Below are positions 34,654 to 43,120 of a stretch of 64,000 nucleotides of DNA, piece after piece. A program made the position numbers and the translations under genes. This stretch comes from Actinomadura sp. K4S16 (GTDB taxonomy: Bacteria; Actinomycetota; Actinomycetes; Streptosporangiales; Streptosporangiaceae): the NCBI RefSeq assembly GCF_008327685.1, contig NZ_BDDE01000029.1:105296-169295 (forward strand), in the 5' to 3' direction. Position 1 is the stretch's first letter; every line of letters starts with the position of its first letter. The notes beneath the pieces are model-generated. The model did no database searches, was not told the DNA's origin, and worked only from the letters and a program-made list of their open reading frames with translations.

Positions 34654-35718
34654 TCAGGAGCCGATGAAGCCGCGGGCCCGGGCGAAGAGGCCGAGCGTGA
34701 TCGAGTGGAGCAGGTCGCCGGTCTCCTTGGGGGCCTTGCCCGCGAACGCGCGGGCGTGCGTGCCCTCCAGGACGATGCCGAGCTTGAAGCAGGCCAGCAC
34801 CGCGTACCAGGTGATGGACGACAGGTCGCGCCCCTCGACGGCGTCAGCCCGCTCGGCGTAGACCTCGACCAGCTCCTCGGCGGTCGGCAGGCCGCCGGCC
34901 GCGCCGAGGGGGCCGGCCAGGGCGGCGCTCTGGTCGGCACGGTCCGGCCAGGTGGCCAGCAGCCAGCCGAGGTCCAGCAGCGGGTCGCCGATCGTGCACA
35001 TCTCCCAGTCGACGATCGCGGCGACCTCCGGGCCGTCGAAGGAGTACATGAGGTTGGCCAGGTGGTAGTCGCCGTGCATGATCCCGGGGCGCCACGCCTT
35101 GGGGCGGTGCTGCTCCAGCCACCGGGCGACGTCGTCCAGGCCGGGGATGTCCGGTCCGGGGTAGCCGTCCAGCGCGCCGTAGGAGTCGAGTTCGGACATC
35201 CAGCGGCCCACCTGCCGCTCCAGGAAGCCCTCGGGCTTGCCGAAGTCGCCGAGGCCGACCGCCTCGTGGTCGACCGCGCCCAGCGCCGCCAGCGCCCGCG
35301 CCGCGTTCAGGCCCATCTCGCGCCGGACGGACGCGTCCCGGGCGTGGAGCTCGGGCAGCGTGACCGAGGCGTTGAAGCCGTTGACGGGCGTCATCAGGTA
35401 GAAGACCGCGCCGCCCATGACGGTCTCGTCAGGGCAGGCCGCGATGAGGCGCGGCGCGGGGACGTCGGTCCCGTCGAGCGCCCCCAGCACACGGGCCTCC
35501 CGCCGCAGGACCTCGTTCGTCTTCGCGCGCAGGTGGCCCGGCCCCCGCCTGAGCACGTAGTCGCGGCCGCCGCGCCGGAACCGGACCAGCGTGTTCTGGG
35601 TGCCCCCCGTCAGCCGCTCGACGTCCTCGAACGGGCCGCCCGGCAGGCCGCGGCCTTCCATCCACCCGGCCAGGACGTCGAAGTCCACGAGGGCGCGGTC
35701 GATCTGCTCAGGCTGCAC
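34654..35718 (-). CDS. phosphotransferase family protein (ACAD10/FadE-associated type)
   Basis: An APH-fold protein of 354 aa. The glycine-rich N-terminus LTGGTQNTLVRFRRGGRDYVLRRGPGHLR is followed by the catalytic HGDYHLANLMYSFDGPEVAAIVDWEMCTIGDPLLDLGWLL. This subgroup is commonly linked to acyl-CoA dehydrogenases, as here, where it is divergent from one. It may phosphorylate a hydroxyacyl-CoA substrate, as reported for ACAD10/11-type pathways; that is an analogy. The GTG at 35718 has AAAGGGA upstream; an ATG at 35763 would put the start inside the operator region. Confidence 0.87.
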   Translation of the reverse strand: MQPEQIDRALVDFDVLAGWMEGRGLPGGPFEDVERLTGGTQNTLVRFRRGGRDYVLRRGPGHLRAKTNEVLRREARVLGALDGTDVPAPRLIAACPDETVMGGAVFYLMTPVNGFNASVTLPELHARDASVRREMGLNAARALAALGAVDHEAVGLGDFGKPEGFLERQVGRWMSELDSYGALDGYPGPDIPGLDDVARWLEQHRPKAWRPGIMHGDYHLANLMYSFDGPEVAAIVDWEMCTIGDPLLDLGWLLATWPDRADQSAALAGPLGAAGGLPTAEELVEVYAERADAVEGRDLSSITWYAVLACFKLGIVLEGTHARAFAGKAPKETGDLLHSITLGLFARARGFIGS

Positions 35719-35761
35719 GGCGGTCCCTTTCCGACGCTTGATGTACCGGAGAGTAACAGTC

Positions 35762-35773
35762 ATGCACTTGCAT
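35762..35773. promoter_or_regulatory. operator-like palindrome between phosphotransferase and acyl-CoA dehydrogenase
   Basis: ATGCA-CT-TGCAT within an A/T-rich 105-bp divergent gap. AGTAA and TTACT lie on either side. It is a candidate site for the TetR protein encoded at 37110. Confidence 0.5.
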
Positions 35774-35824
35774 TACTTACTGAGGTACGCCGATTATCGG
35801 GGGACACGACCGAGGAGGCTCGCC

Positions 35825-37117
35825 ATGGCTTGGGACTTCGAGACCGACCCCGCCTACCAGGAACTTCTCGACTGGGCGGACGCCTTCGTCCGGGACGAGG
35901 TCGAGCCCCTCGACCTGGTGCTCGGCGACCCCTACGACAAGGCCGACCCCCGCTACAAGCGGCTCGTGCGGCCCCTCCAGGACCAGGTGCGCGAGAAGGG
36001 CCTGTGGGCGTGCCACCTGGGCCCCGAACTGGGCGGCCAGGGGTACGGGCAGGTGCGGCTCGCGCTGCTGAACGAGATCCTCGGCCGCTCCCGCTGGGCG
36101 CCGTCGGTGTTCGGCTGCCAGGCGCCCGACTCCGGCAACGCCGAGATCATCGCCCACTTCGGCACGCCCGAGCAGAAGGAGCGCTACCTGCGCCCCCTCC
36201 TGGACGGCGAGATCTCCTCCTCGTACTCGATGACCGAGCCGCACGGGGGAGCCGACCCGACCCTGTTCACCACACGCGCCGTCCGCGACGGGGACGGCTG
36301 GGTCATCGACGGCGAGAAGTGGTTCTCCTCCAACGCCCGCCACGCGACCTTCCTGATCGTGATGGCCGTGACGAACCCCGACGTGTCCGCCTACGAGGGC
36401 ATGTCGATGTTCATCGTGCCCGCCGACGCGCCCGGCCTGGTCACCGTGCGGAACGTGGGCGTCGGCGGCGAGCGCGAGGGCTCCCACGGCTACCTGCGCT
36501 ACGAGAACGTCCGGGTGCCGGCCGAGAACCTCCTCGGCGACGAGGGCGGCGCGTTCGCCATCGCCCAGACCCGCCTCGGCGGCGGCCGCATCCACCACGC
36601 GATGCGGACGATCGCGCAGGTCCGCAAGGCGTTCGACATGATGTGCGAGCGCGCCGTCTCCCGGCAGACCCGGTTCGGGCCGCTCGCCAAGATGCAGATG
36701 ACCCAGGAGAAGATCGCCGACAGCTGGATCGAGATCGAGCAGTTCCGGCTGCTCGTGCTGCGCACCGCCTGGCTGATCGACAAGCACCGCGACTACAGGA
36801 GGGTCCGCAAGGACATCGCCGCCGTGAAGGCCGCGATGCCGAAGGTGTACCACGACGTCGTCCAGCGCGCGATGCACCTGCACGGCGCGCTCGGCGTGTC
36901 GAACGACATGCCGTTCGCCGCCATGATGATGGGGGCGGAGGCGATGGGCATCGCCGACGGCCCCACCGAGGTCCACAAGATCACCGTGGCCCGGCAGCTG
37001 CTGCGCGACGTCGAGCCCGTGGAGGGCCTGTGGCCGTCCGGCCACCTGCCCACCCGGCGGGCGGCGGCCCGCGAGCGCTTCGCCGAGGCCCTGGAGCATG
37101 CGATCGGCAATGAGTGA
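35825..37117 (+). CDS. acyl-CoA dehydrogenase (ACAD10/11-like)
   Basis: An FAD enzyme of 430 aa. Visible are the active-site and FAD blocks YSMTEPHGGADPTLFTTRAV, GEKWFSSNARHATFLIVMAV, RLGGGRIHHAMRTIAQVRKAFDMMCERAVSR and the C-terminal LHGALGVSNDMPFAAMMMGAEAMGIADGPTEVHKITVAR. It belongs with the ACAD10/11-like group that pairs with APH-type kinases. ATG 35825 has GAGG upstream. It overlaps the TetR gene by eight bases. Confidence 0.93.
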   Translation: MAWDFETDPAYQELLDWADAFVRDEVEPLDLVLGDPYDKADPRYKRLVRPLQDQVREKGLWACHLGPELGGQGYGQVRLALLNEILGRSRWAPSVFGCQAPDSGNAEIIAHFGTPEQKERYLRPLLDGEISSSYSMTEPHGGADPTLFTTRAVRDGDGWVIDGEKWFSSNARHATFLIVMAVTNPDVSAYEGMSMFIVPADAPGLVTVRNVGVGGEREGSHGYLRYENVRVPAENLLGDEGGAFAIAQTRLGGGRIHHAMRTIAQVRKAFDMMCERAVSRQTRFGPLAKMQMTQEKIADSWIEIEQFRLLVLRTAWLIDKHRDYRRVRKDIAAVKAAMPKVYHDVVQRAMHLHGALGVSNDMPFAAMMMGAEAMGIADGPTEVHKITVARQLLRDVEPVEGLWPSGHLPTRRAAARERFAEALEHAIGNE

Positions 37118-37742
37118 CACACGGGAACGACTGCTGGACGCCGCCGAGACCCTCTACGCCGCCCGCGGCGTGGACGCCGTCAGCCTCCGCGAGATCCTCC
37201 AGGAGGCCGGCGCCCGCAACGCCACGGCCGTCCAGTACCACTTCGGGGACCGCGCCGGGATCCTGCGTGCGATCTTCGCCCGGCACGCCCCCGAGGTCGA
37301 GGCCCGCCGGCACGCCCTGCTCGACGCCTACGAGGACGGCGAGCAGGGCGTCCGCCCCCTGGCGGCGGCCCTCGTCCGCCCCATGGCGGCCCGCCTCGGC
37401 GACGCGTCGGGCCGCGCCTACCTGCAGATCTGGGCGGACGTGCTGAACCGCCCTGACCCGCTCGTCCCCGTCGCGGTCCTGGACGATCCCCGCGACAGCC
37501 TCTGCCGCTGGCGGACCCTGGTGGAACCCCTCCTGGAGGAGGACGCGGCCCGGCTGCACCGCCGCTTCACCGCCATCCTGTACGCCGCGATCGAGCTGGC
37601 CCGCCGCGCCCGCTCCGGCCCCCGCACCGACGACCGCCTGTTCACCAGCTACCTGGTCGACGTCGTCGCCGCGATCCTCGGCGCGCCGGTCTCTCCGGAG
37701 ACGCGCCGCCTCGCCGCCGAACGCGACGCCGCCCGCCGCTGA
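37110..37742 (+). CDS. TetR-family regulator
   Basis: A regulator of 210 aa. The HTH is TRERLLDAAETLYAARGVDAVSLREILQEAGARNATAVQYHFGDRAGILRAIF; the rest is the helical ligand domain. The start ATG lies inside the end of the acyl-CoA dehydrogenase gene, so the two are translationally coupled. It probably represses the operon and the divergent phosphotransferase in response to an acyl-CoA or related compound. Confidence 0.92.
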   Translation: MSDTRERLLDAAETLYAARGVDAVSLREILQEAGARNATAVQYHFGDRAGILRAIFARHAPEVEARRHALLDAYEDGEQGVRPLAAALVRPMAARLGDASGRAYLQIWADVLNRPDPLVPVAVLDDPRDSLCRWRTLVEPLLEEDAARLHRRFTAILYAAIELARRARSGPRTDDRLFTSYLVDVVAAILGAPVSPETRRLAAERDAARR

Positions 37743-37762
37743 CCGCCGAGGTCACATTCGTC

Positions 37763-37793
37763 CAAGACGGCCGGATCCGCTCCCCGCAGACTG
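37763..37793 (+). promoter_or_regulatory. CAAGAC promoter element before VOC gene
   Basis: GAGGTCACATTCGTC then CAAGAC (37763-37768), 51 bp before the start codon. The 5' part matches the element before the methyltransferase gene at 43669 almost exactly; the -10 region here is weaker. Confidence 0.5.
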
Positions 37794-37819
37794 GGCATCC
37801 CAGAAAAAGGGAGGACGAC

Positions 37820-38182
37820 ATGACCAGCGAGATACGCCGCACCTTCTACCCGCTCATCCGGGCGGCCGATCCGGCGAAGGCGCTCGATTGGCTGGAGAAG
37901 GCGTTCGGCTTCGAACCCATCGACGTCCACAAGGACGACAAGGGCGCCATCGTCCACGCCGAGATGCGCTACGACACCGGCCTCATCATGTTCGGGCCCG
38001 CCGGCACCGCCAAGGCGGCCGTCTACGTCGCGATCGACGACCCCGACGCCCACCACGACCGCGCCAAGGCGGCGGGGGCGGAGATCTTCCGCGAGCTCAC
38101 CGACCAGGACTACGGCTCCCGCGACTACGCGGCCCGCGACCCCGACGGCAACGAGTGGTACTTCGGCACCTACCGCCCCTGA
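37820..38182 (+). CDS. VOC-superfamily (glyoxalase-like) protein
   Basis: A protein of 120 aa with two beta-alpha-beta-beta-beta modules of the vicinal oxygen chelate fold: TFYPLIRAADPAKALDWLEKAFGFE at the start, AAVYVAIDDPDAHHDRAKAAGAEIFRELTDQDYGSRDYAARDPDGNEWYFGTY at the end. Metal or antibiotic binding occurs in relatives; nothing specific can be said here. GGGAGGA precedes the ATG. It is likely co-regulated with the genes at 43724 and 47199 through a shared promoter motif. Confidence 0.9.
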   Translation: MTSEIRRTFYPLIRAADPAKALDWLEKAFGFEPIDVHKDDKGAIVHAEMRYDTGLIMFGPAGTAKAAVYVAIDDPDAHHDRAKAAGAEIFRELTDQDYGSRDYAARDPDGNEWYFGTYRP

Positions 38183-38192
38183 CCCGGACCCG

Positions 38193-38218
38193 CGGCCGGA
38201 CGGCACGCCCTCCGGCCG
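38193..38218. terminator. hairpin terminator after VOC gene
   Basis: CGGCCGGA and TCCGGCCG form an 8-bp stem with a 10-base loop 10 bp after the stop codon. Confidence 0.6.
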
Positions 38219-38257
38219 ACGGATCCTCCGCACCGGACCACTGGGATGATGCGTCGA

Positions 38258-38608
38258 TGGCCTTCCTGCTGATCGACCATCTGGTCAGCGTCCACGAGCC
38301 GGCCGGTCCCGAAGAGGCCGGCGGGCTCTTCGACGAGATCGTCCGGGAGATCCTGCCTACCGGCCGCTCCGGTCAGGCGTTGTGGATCCGTCCGCGAGGC
38401 GAGGACGAGCGCGGCGACGGCCCGCCGCGCGGTGCTCGAGTACCTCACCACCGGCCGGCGCCCCCGCACCGGCATCGCCTGGACCCCGCCGCCCCAGCCC
38501 GCGCCCGCCACCGAGGACGGCGCTTCACGCCCTCGTGATCATCGCGACGGCGGACCCGCCCGCGGTCCGTCACCGGAGGCGGACCGCCCTTCGCGGCTGG
38601 AATATTAA
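38258..38608 (+). pseudogene. frameshifted hypothetical gene
   Basis: From ATG 38258 the frame reads MAFLLIDHLVSVHEPAGPEEA, GGLFDEIVREILPTGRSGQALW with coding-like third positions. After about 38385 the codon bias moves to the next frame, which reads VREARTSAATARRAVLEYLTTGRRPRTGIAWTPPPQ and continues to TAA 38606-38608. A single base change in register near 38385-38400 would join them into one protein of about 115 aa. The family is unknown. Sequencing error or real decay cannot be separated. Confidence 0.4.
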
Positions 38609-38754
38609 TCGGGGGCTTCGCGAAGAATGCGGTGTTACGGTGCGGGGGCCGGCCGCGGGACTTCGGTGCGACTTCCGGAACTTGCCTCTTAAGCGATGCT
38701 TCGCTGCTCGCGCCCCCATTCCCCGGCCGGCGCCTTCGACCGACCGGGGGAGTG

Positions 38755-40194
38755 ATGGGCGAGACGTTCGCCGACCTCGTCGCGTGCGAGGACGTGCTGA
38801 TGTTCGTGAACGCGGCGATCACCTCCACAGGGCAGCGGGAGTTCCACCACGGTTCCGGGGAGCAGCGGCTCAGCCTGGAGTTCCTGCACGAGTACATGCT
38901 GGAGAACTACCGCGACATGTACGCGGCGGTGCTCGCGCTGGACGTCAACGACCACAACGCGGCGATCATCGTCCGCAACCTGCTGGCACGCGCGGGCGAC
39001 GTGGGGGTCGAGCGGCGGCGGGAGGAGGGGCGGCTGATCGCGCGGCGGCTGGAGCGGCTGCCTCCGCAGCGGGTGTACCGGCTGTTCCGCGACCTGCGGC
39101 GGCTCGGTGTGAACAACCGGCGGACGCGCGCCATCATCCGCGAGTGGATGGCCGGGCGCCGCGACCCGGCGTTCGACTCCGTGAAGTACCGGACGGCGGT
39201 GAAGGACGCGGTGCGCCACGCGCATCTGCGGCTGCAGGGCGAGCAGCCGGTGTTCCTGTTCGCGCCGTCCGGAGTCAAGGCGTTCCGGACGCCCCTCTAC
39301 GAGCAGTGGCGGCGGGCGCACTACGAGCAGGCCGCGATCTACGAGCTGCCGTACACGGTCGCGGAGGGGTTCGCCGCCAAGCACGGGATCCCGCGCGACG
39401 TCTTCCTGGAGCGGATCCAGCACAAGCTGACGCGGCTGGAGCGGCTGCGCCTCCAGGAGAGCGCGCGGGAGGCGAAGGTCGAGGCCGTGCGGGCCGACCT
39501 GGGGGAGATGCCGCTGACGAGGCTCGCGTCGTACGTGCTGGCCCTGCCCCTGGACGAGAGGGCCCGGCGCCGGGCCGAGCTGTCGCAGGCCCTGCGCACC
39601 GCCGCGCGGCGCGTCGCGGGGGCCGCCCGCGGCTCGTGGGGACGGGTCACGGCCGTGCTGGACGACAGCTACTCCTCGCTCGGCTCGGGGGAGAAGCGCA
39701 GGCGGCCGCTGGCGGTCGCGCTCGCCGCGCACTACCTGCTGGAGATGCTCGCCAAGGAGTACACGCCGCTGTGGACGTCGGGACGCACCGACGAGCTCCT
39801 GGCGTACCCGTCCGGTCCGACGCCGCTCGGCCACCGGATCATCGACGCGCTGGAGACCGGGCCCGAGCGGCTCCTCATCGTCTCCGACGGCTGGGACAAC
39901 GCGCCGCCGGGGCTGGCCGCGGACGTCCTGCGCGTCTGGCGCACGCGCCTCGACCCCGGCCACCGGCGCGCCCCCGGCCAGCGGGTCATGATCGTGCACC
40001 TGAACCCGGTGTACGACGCCGACGACTTCGACGTGCGGCGGCTGGCGCCGGGCGTGCCGACCGCGGGCGTCCGGGACGCCGAGGACCTGCCGACGCTGGT
40101 CGAGCTGGCCCGGTTCGCCGAGGGGCGGGTCGGCCTGCCGAAGCTGCGCGCGCACCTCGCCGACCGGACCGCCCGCTTCCTGGAGCCCGCATGA
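38755..40194 (+). CDS. TROVE/vWA-like (Ro60-like) protein
   Basis: A protein of 479 aa. The first 290 residues are helical repeats (FLHEYMLENYRDMYAAVLALDVNDHNAAIIVRNLL, RLIARRLERLPPQRVYRLFRDLRRLGVNNRRTRAIIREWM, VKYRTAVKDAVRHAH), recalling the HEAT-like TROVE ring. The C-terminal part has a von Willebrand A fold: MIDAS DDSYSSLGS (DxSxS) near residue 303, LLIVSDGWDNAPPG, and MIVHLNPVYDADDF. TROVE/vWA proteins bind misfolded RNA and Y-type RNA; that role is inferred from architecture. The gene overlaps the next by four bases (ATGA). Confidence 0.7.
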   Translation: MGETFADLVACEDVLMFVNAAITSTGQREFHHGSGEQRLSLEFLHEYMLENYRDMYAAVLALDVNDHNAAIIVRNLLARAGDVGVERRREEGRLIARRLERLPPQRVYRLFRDLRRLGVNNRRTRAIIREWMAGRRDPAFDSVKYRTAVKDAVRHAHLRLQGEQPVFLFAPSGVKAFRTPLYEQWRRAHYEQAAIYELPYTVAEGFAAKHGIPRDVFLERIQHKLTRLERLRLQESAREAKVEAVRADLGEMPLTRLASYVLALPLDERARRRAELSQALRTAARRVAGAARGSWGRVTAVLDDSYSSLGSGEKRRRPLAVALAAHYLLEMLAKEYTPLWTSGRTDELLAYPSGPTPLGHRIIDALETGPERLLIVSDGWDNAPPGLAADVLRVWRTRLDPGHRRAPGQRVMIVHLNPVYDADDFDVRRLAPGVPTAGVRDAEDLPTLVELARFAEGRVGLPKLRAHLADRTARFLEPA

Positions 40195-41333
40195 CGTTCG
40201 CGCTGGACGGGCTGGAGACGAGGCCCGCGCAGGTGTGGGGCTCGATACGGCTCGTCCCCCTCGTCCGGGACGAGCCCGTCCCCCACCTGCGGCTGCACCG
40301 GAAGGCGTTCGAGGAGCCGGTGGCGGTGGTGGACGTCGGCGACGCCGCCTACGTCTCGTTCGTCCCCCACGCCTTCGTCGCGACCTGGAGCGACGGCGAC
40401 CAGACGCAGGCGGCCTCGTACGGGACGCGCCTCCTGGAGCGCGACACCCGGGCCGCCCCGCCGCGCATGCCCGTGCGGTTCACGCGGCGGATGGCCAGGA
40501 AGGCGGGCAAGGACCGGCTCCGCTTCCTGCCGCTGCACCTGGCCGTCGAGGGCTACCTGGCGCTGCACTTCGGCGGCCCGGAGATCGCCTGGGAGGAGTG
40601 GTCGCGCAGGACGGTCGCGCACGGCCTGTCGCCGCGCTGCGAGGAGACCTTCCTCGGACGGAGGGTCCGCGGCCTGGAGGACGCGCTGCGCATCTTCGAG
40701 ATCCATCCAGGGCAGTGCGGCGTTCTGGTGTACGTCGCCGACGCCCTCGCGAGCGCGTTCGTCGTGCCGCACCCGGACGACTACCGGGCGCTGCACCCGA
40801 CGCTGGTCGAGGACCTCTTCGGTGAACTGGTCTACATGTACGGCCTGCTGGGCGCTCCCGCCGGGGACCTGTCCGCGCCGATCGACGCCGCGGGGATCAG
40901 GACGCTGGGCGACCTGCGCGTCGCGGCGCAGATCCGCGAGGCGGAGTGGGCGGCCTTCCACGACGAGGTCATGGCCGGCGGGCTCTTCGACGCGGACGGC
41001 TCGCGGCAGGCGGTGCAGTCGATGCACGGGTTCGAGCTGACGCGGTTCCTGCCCTCGTTCGCGCTGGGCAGGGAGAACCACATCGGCGAGGTCATCACCG
41101 GCGGGGACGGCCGCGTCGCCTACCTCAAGACGTTCCGGCTCTCGGAGGCGCAGGTCAGGCGCGGGTACCTGCTCAAGCGGCTGGCCGAGCACGACTGGCG
41201 GCTGGGCGCCGCCGCGGCCGCGCTCGGCGCCGACAGGGCGGGCCTCGCGCTGCGCCTCGAACGGGCCGGGTTCGGCTACCTGCTGCGGCAGGACGTCCTC
41301 GACCACTTCAGGGCGCAGCGCCGCGCTACCTGA
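40191..41333 (+). CDS. ARPP-2-like domain protein, partner of the TROVE/vWA-like protein
   Basis: A protein of 380 aa resembling the actinobacterial proteins annotated ARPP-2. Visible blocks are LETRPAQVWGSIRLVPLVRDEPVPHLRLHR, RRMARKAGKDRLRFLPLHLAVEGYLALHFGGP, EWSRRTVAHGLSPRCEETF, ALRIFEIHPGQCGVLVYVADALASAFVVPHPDDYRALHPTL, and a C-terminal HTH-like segment LKTFRLSEAQVRRGYLLKRLAEHDWRLGAAAAALGADRAGLALRLE. The family assignment is from memory. Translational coupling suggests one complex with the preceding protein. The end overlaps the convergent deacetylase gene by eight bases. Confidence 0.7.
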   Translation: MTFALDGLETRPAQVWGSIRLVPLVRDEPVPHLRLHRKAFEEPVAVVDVGDAAYVSFVPHAFVATWSDGDQTQAASYGTRLLERDTRAAPPRMPVRFTRRMARKAGKDRLRFLPLHLAVEGYLALHFGGPEIAWEEWSRRTVAHGLSPRCEETFLGRRVRGLEDALRIFEIHPGQCGVLVYVADALASAFVVPHPDDYRALHPTLVEDLFGELVYMYGLLGAPAGDLSAPIDAAGIRTLGDLRVAAQIREAEWAAFHDEVMAGGLFDADGSRQAVQSMHGFELTRFLPSFALGRENHIGEVITGGDGRVAYLKTFRLSEAQVRRGYLLKRLAEHDWRLGAAAAALGADRAGLALRLERAGFGYLLRQDVLDHFRAQRRAT

Positions 41334-42138
41334 GACCCGCGAACAGGTCGTCCTCCTGGGCGGGAGCCTTGATCCGGTTGTAGTGGCGGATGAACGACTC
41401 CGACGAGAACGCCGCCTTCTGCATCTCCTCCGGCATCTTCAGCAGGAAGATGTTCTCGCCCTGGCTGGCGTGCGCCAGCAGCGCGTCGCGCTTGGCCTCG
41501 AAGTGGGCGGAGACGTCCAGGGTGCTGGTGATCAGCTCGTCGGGGGTGCCGAAGTCCTCGGGCGGTTCGAAGCCGAGGTCGACGCCCGCGGCCTGGACGG
41601 CCTCGAACATCTGCTTGATGCCCGACCGCGGAATGGCCGTGTAGTAGAGCTTGTCGGGAATGCCGGTCTGTTCGGCGGCGGCGAGGGCGATCCGGTGGGC
41701 CTGGATGTGGTCGGGGTGCCCGTAGCCGCCGTTCTCGTCGTAGGTGACGACCACCTGCGGCCGGTAGCGCTCCATCAGCGCGGCGAGCCGCCCGGCGGAC
41801 TGCTCCAGCGGGATGTTCGCGAACGCCGCCGGGTCGCTGTTGGTGGACCAGCCGTCCATTCCGGAGTCGCGGTAGCCCAGCAGCTCCAGGTGGCCGATGT
41901 CGAGCAGGGAGGCCGACTCGCGGAGCTCGGCGAGGCGGCGCCGGGCCACCTCCTCGGCGTCGTGGCCGGGCTCGCCCGGCTTCACGCCGCCGGAGTCGTC
42001 ACCCTGCTCGCCGTTGGTGCAGGTGACCAAAACCGTGCGGATGCCCTCGGCGGCACTGCGGGCCAGCAGGCCGCCTGTGCCCAGCACCTCGTCGTCGGGG
42101 TGGGCGTGGACGGCCATGAGCGTCAGTTCTCGGGTCAA
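41326..42138 (-). CDS. PIG-L/MshB-Mca-type deacetylase
   Basis: A zinc-dependent N-deacetylase or amidase of 270 aa. Metal ligands are in MAVHAHPDDEVLGTGG and the later GYGHPDHIQAH. TNGEQGDDSGG and LGYRDSGMDGW are shared with mycothiol pathway enzymes: MshB deacetylates GlcNAc-Ins, Mca cleaves mycothiol conjugates. The length and the C-terminal SQGENIFLLKMPEE pattern fit this group; which of the two it is cannot be decided here. Confidence 0.9.
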   Translation of the reverse strand: MTRELTLMAVHAHPDDEVLGTGGLLARSAAEGIRTVLVTCTNGEQGDDSGGVKPGEPGHDAEEVARRRLAELRESASLLDIGHLELLGYRDSGMDGWSTNSDPAAFANIPLEQSAGRLAALMERYRPQVVVTYDENGGYGHPDHIQAHRIALAAAEQTGIPDKLYYTAIPRSGIKQMFEAVQAAGVDLGFEPPEDFGTPDELITSTLDVSAHFEAKRDALLAHASQGENIFLLKMPEEMQKAAFSSESFIRHYNRIKAPAQEDDLFAGLR

Positions 42139-42194
42139 TGGGGACTCCTCAGCAGATTCGGCCGCCCACTCTACGTCCCGGGTGTGACAAACGA

Positions 42195-43049
42195 TCAGGT
42201 CTGCGAGGTCGACTCGGCCCCCGACAGGTCGGCGACCGTCAACGGGTGCGCGGGCGCGTCGAACGGGAACACCGAGGACGCCTCAAGGCCGTCCACCATG
42301 AGCAGTTCGCCGGGGTCGAGGAGCCGCCAGCCGGGGTCGTCGTCCAGGCGCTCGCTGGCGAGGACGCAGGCGGGGGTCGGCTCCCGGTGCGCGGCCACCT
42401 TCATCCGGCCCTGCTCGCGGCCCTCGCCGAGGTGGCGCTCCTCGCCCGGCTCGGTCAGCTCGGGCGTGATCACCCACAGCTCGTGGGTGTCCGGGTAGCG
42501 CAGCGCCCACAGCCGCCCCGACTCGGCCAGCAGGATGTTCAGCGCGAAGATCGGCAACTCGGCGGCGATGCGCCGGACGGCCGCGATCAGCCCGGTCGCC
42601 GTGTCGCCGCGGCGCCGGATCTCCGCCGTGATGTAGGCGAACACGGACTCGGAGTCGGTCTGCCCCCGGATCGGCGCCCGGTCCACGTCCGTGAGCCACG
42701 AGTCGAGGACGTCGATGCCCCGGACCACCCCGTTGTGGGCGAACAGCCGGTCGTCCATGACGAAGGGGTGGGAGTTGTGGACGTCGGGAGCGCCCGTCGA
42801 CGCGTAGCGGACATGGGAGATGAAGGTGTGCGACACGACGTGCCGGGCCTCGGCGTTGAAGTCGGCGTCCCGGAACGCGGCGACGGGCGCGCGGTCGCGG
42901 ACGGGCTCCTCGCCCAGCGAGAACCAGCCGAGGCCCGTCCCGTCGGGCATGCGGCGGCTCTGCGCGCGCAGGCTGTCCGGGGCGTCCAGCAGCCAGAAGG
43001 TGGCGCGGACGCGGGGTCCTCCCGTGGTCATCCCGAACAGGCGGCACAT
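42195..43049 (-). CDS. class II glutamine amidotransferase (EgtC-like)
   Basis: A protein of 284 aa beginning MCRLFG; Cys2 becomes the N-terminal nucleophile after Met removal. SHVRYASTGAPDVHNSHPFVMDDRLFAHNGVVRG and RGQTDSESVFAYI are typical of the Gn-AT-II fold of the EgtC/YafJ group. EgtC removes glutamate in ergothioneine synthesis, but the usual egt genes are not neighbours, so a different gamma-glutamyl substrate is possible. The frame extends upstream to 43091 without support. Confidence 0.88.
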   Translation of the reverse strand: MCRLFGMTTGGPRVRATFWLLDAPDSLRAQSRRMPDGTGLGWFSLGEEPVRDRAPVAAFRDADFNAEARHVVSHTFISHVRYASTGAPDVHNSHPFVMDDRLFAHNGVVRGIDVLDSWLTDVDRAPIRGQTDSESVFAYITAEIRRRGDTATGLIAAVRRIAAELPIFALNILLAESGRLWALRYPDTHELWVITPELTEPGEERHLGEGREQGRMKVAAHREPTPACVLASERLDDDPGWRLLDPGELLMVDGLEASSVFPFDAPAHPLTVADLSGAESTSQT

Positions 43050-43120
43050 GCAGGGACGATGCCCGCGTGGCGGCGGCCTAAGACCGGGCACGGTAAAAGG
43101 CCTTCGACGGGCGGCCCCGG

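Noticed and set aside
34384..37113. A 909-codon open frame on the + strand
   Set aside because: It crosses the GNAT and phosphotransferase genes antisense and the dehydrogenase gene out of frame; composition is Arg/Pro/Gly-rich with no motif.
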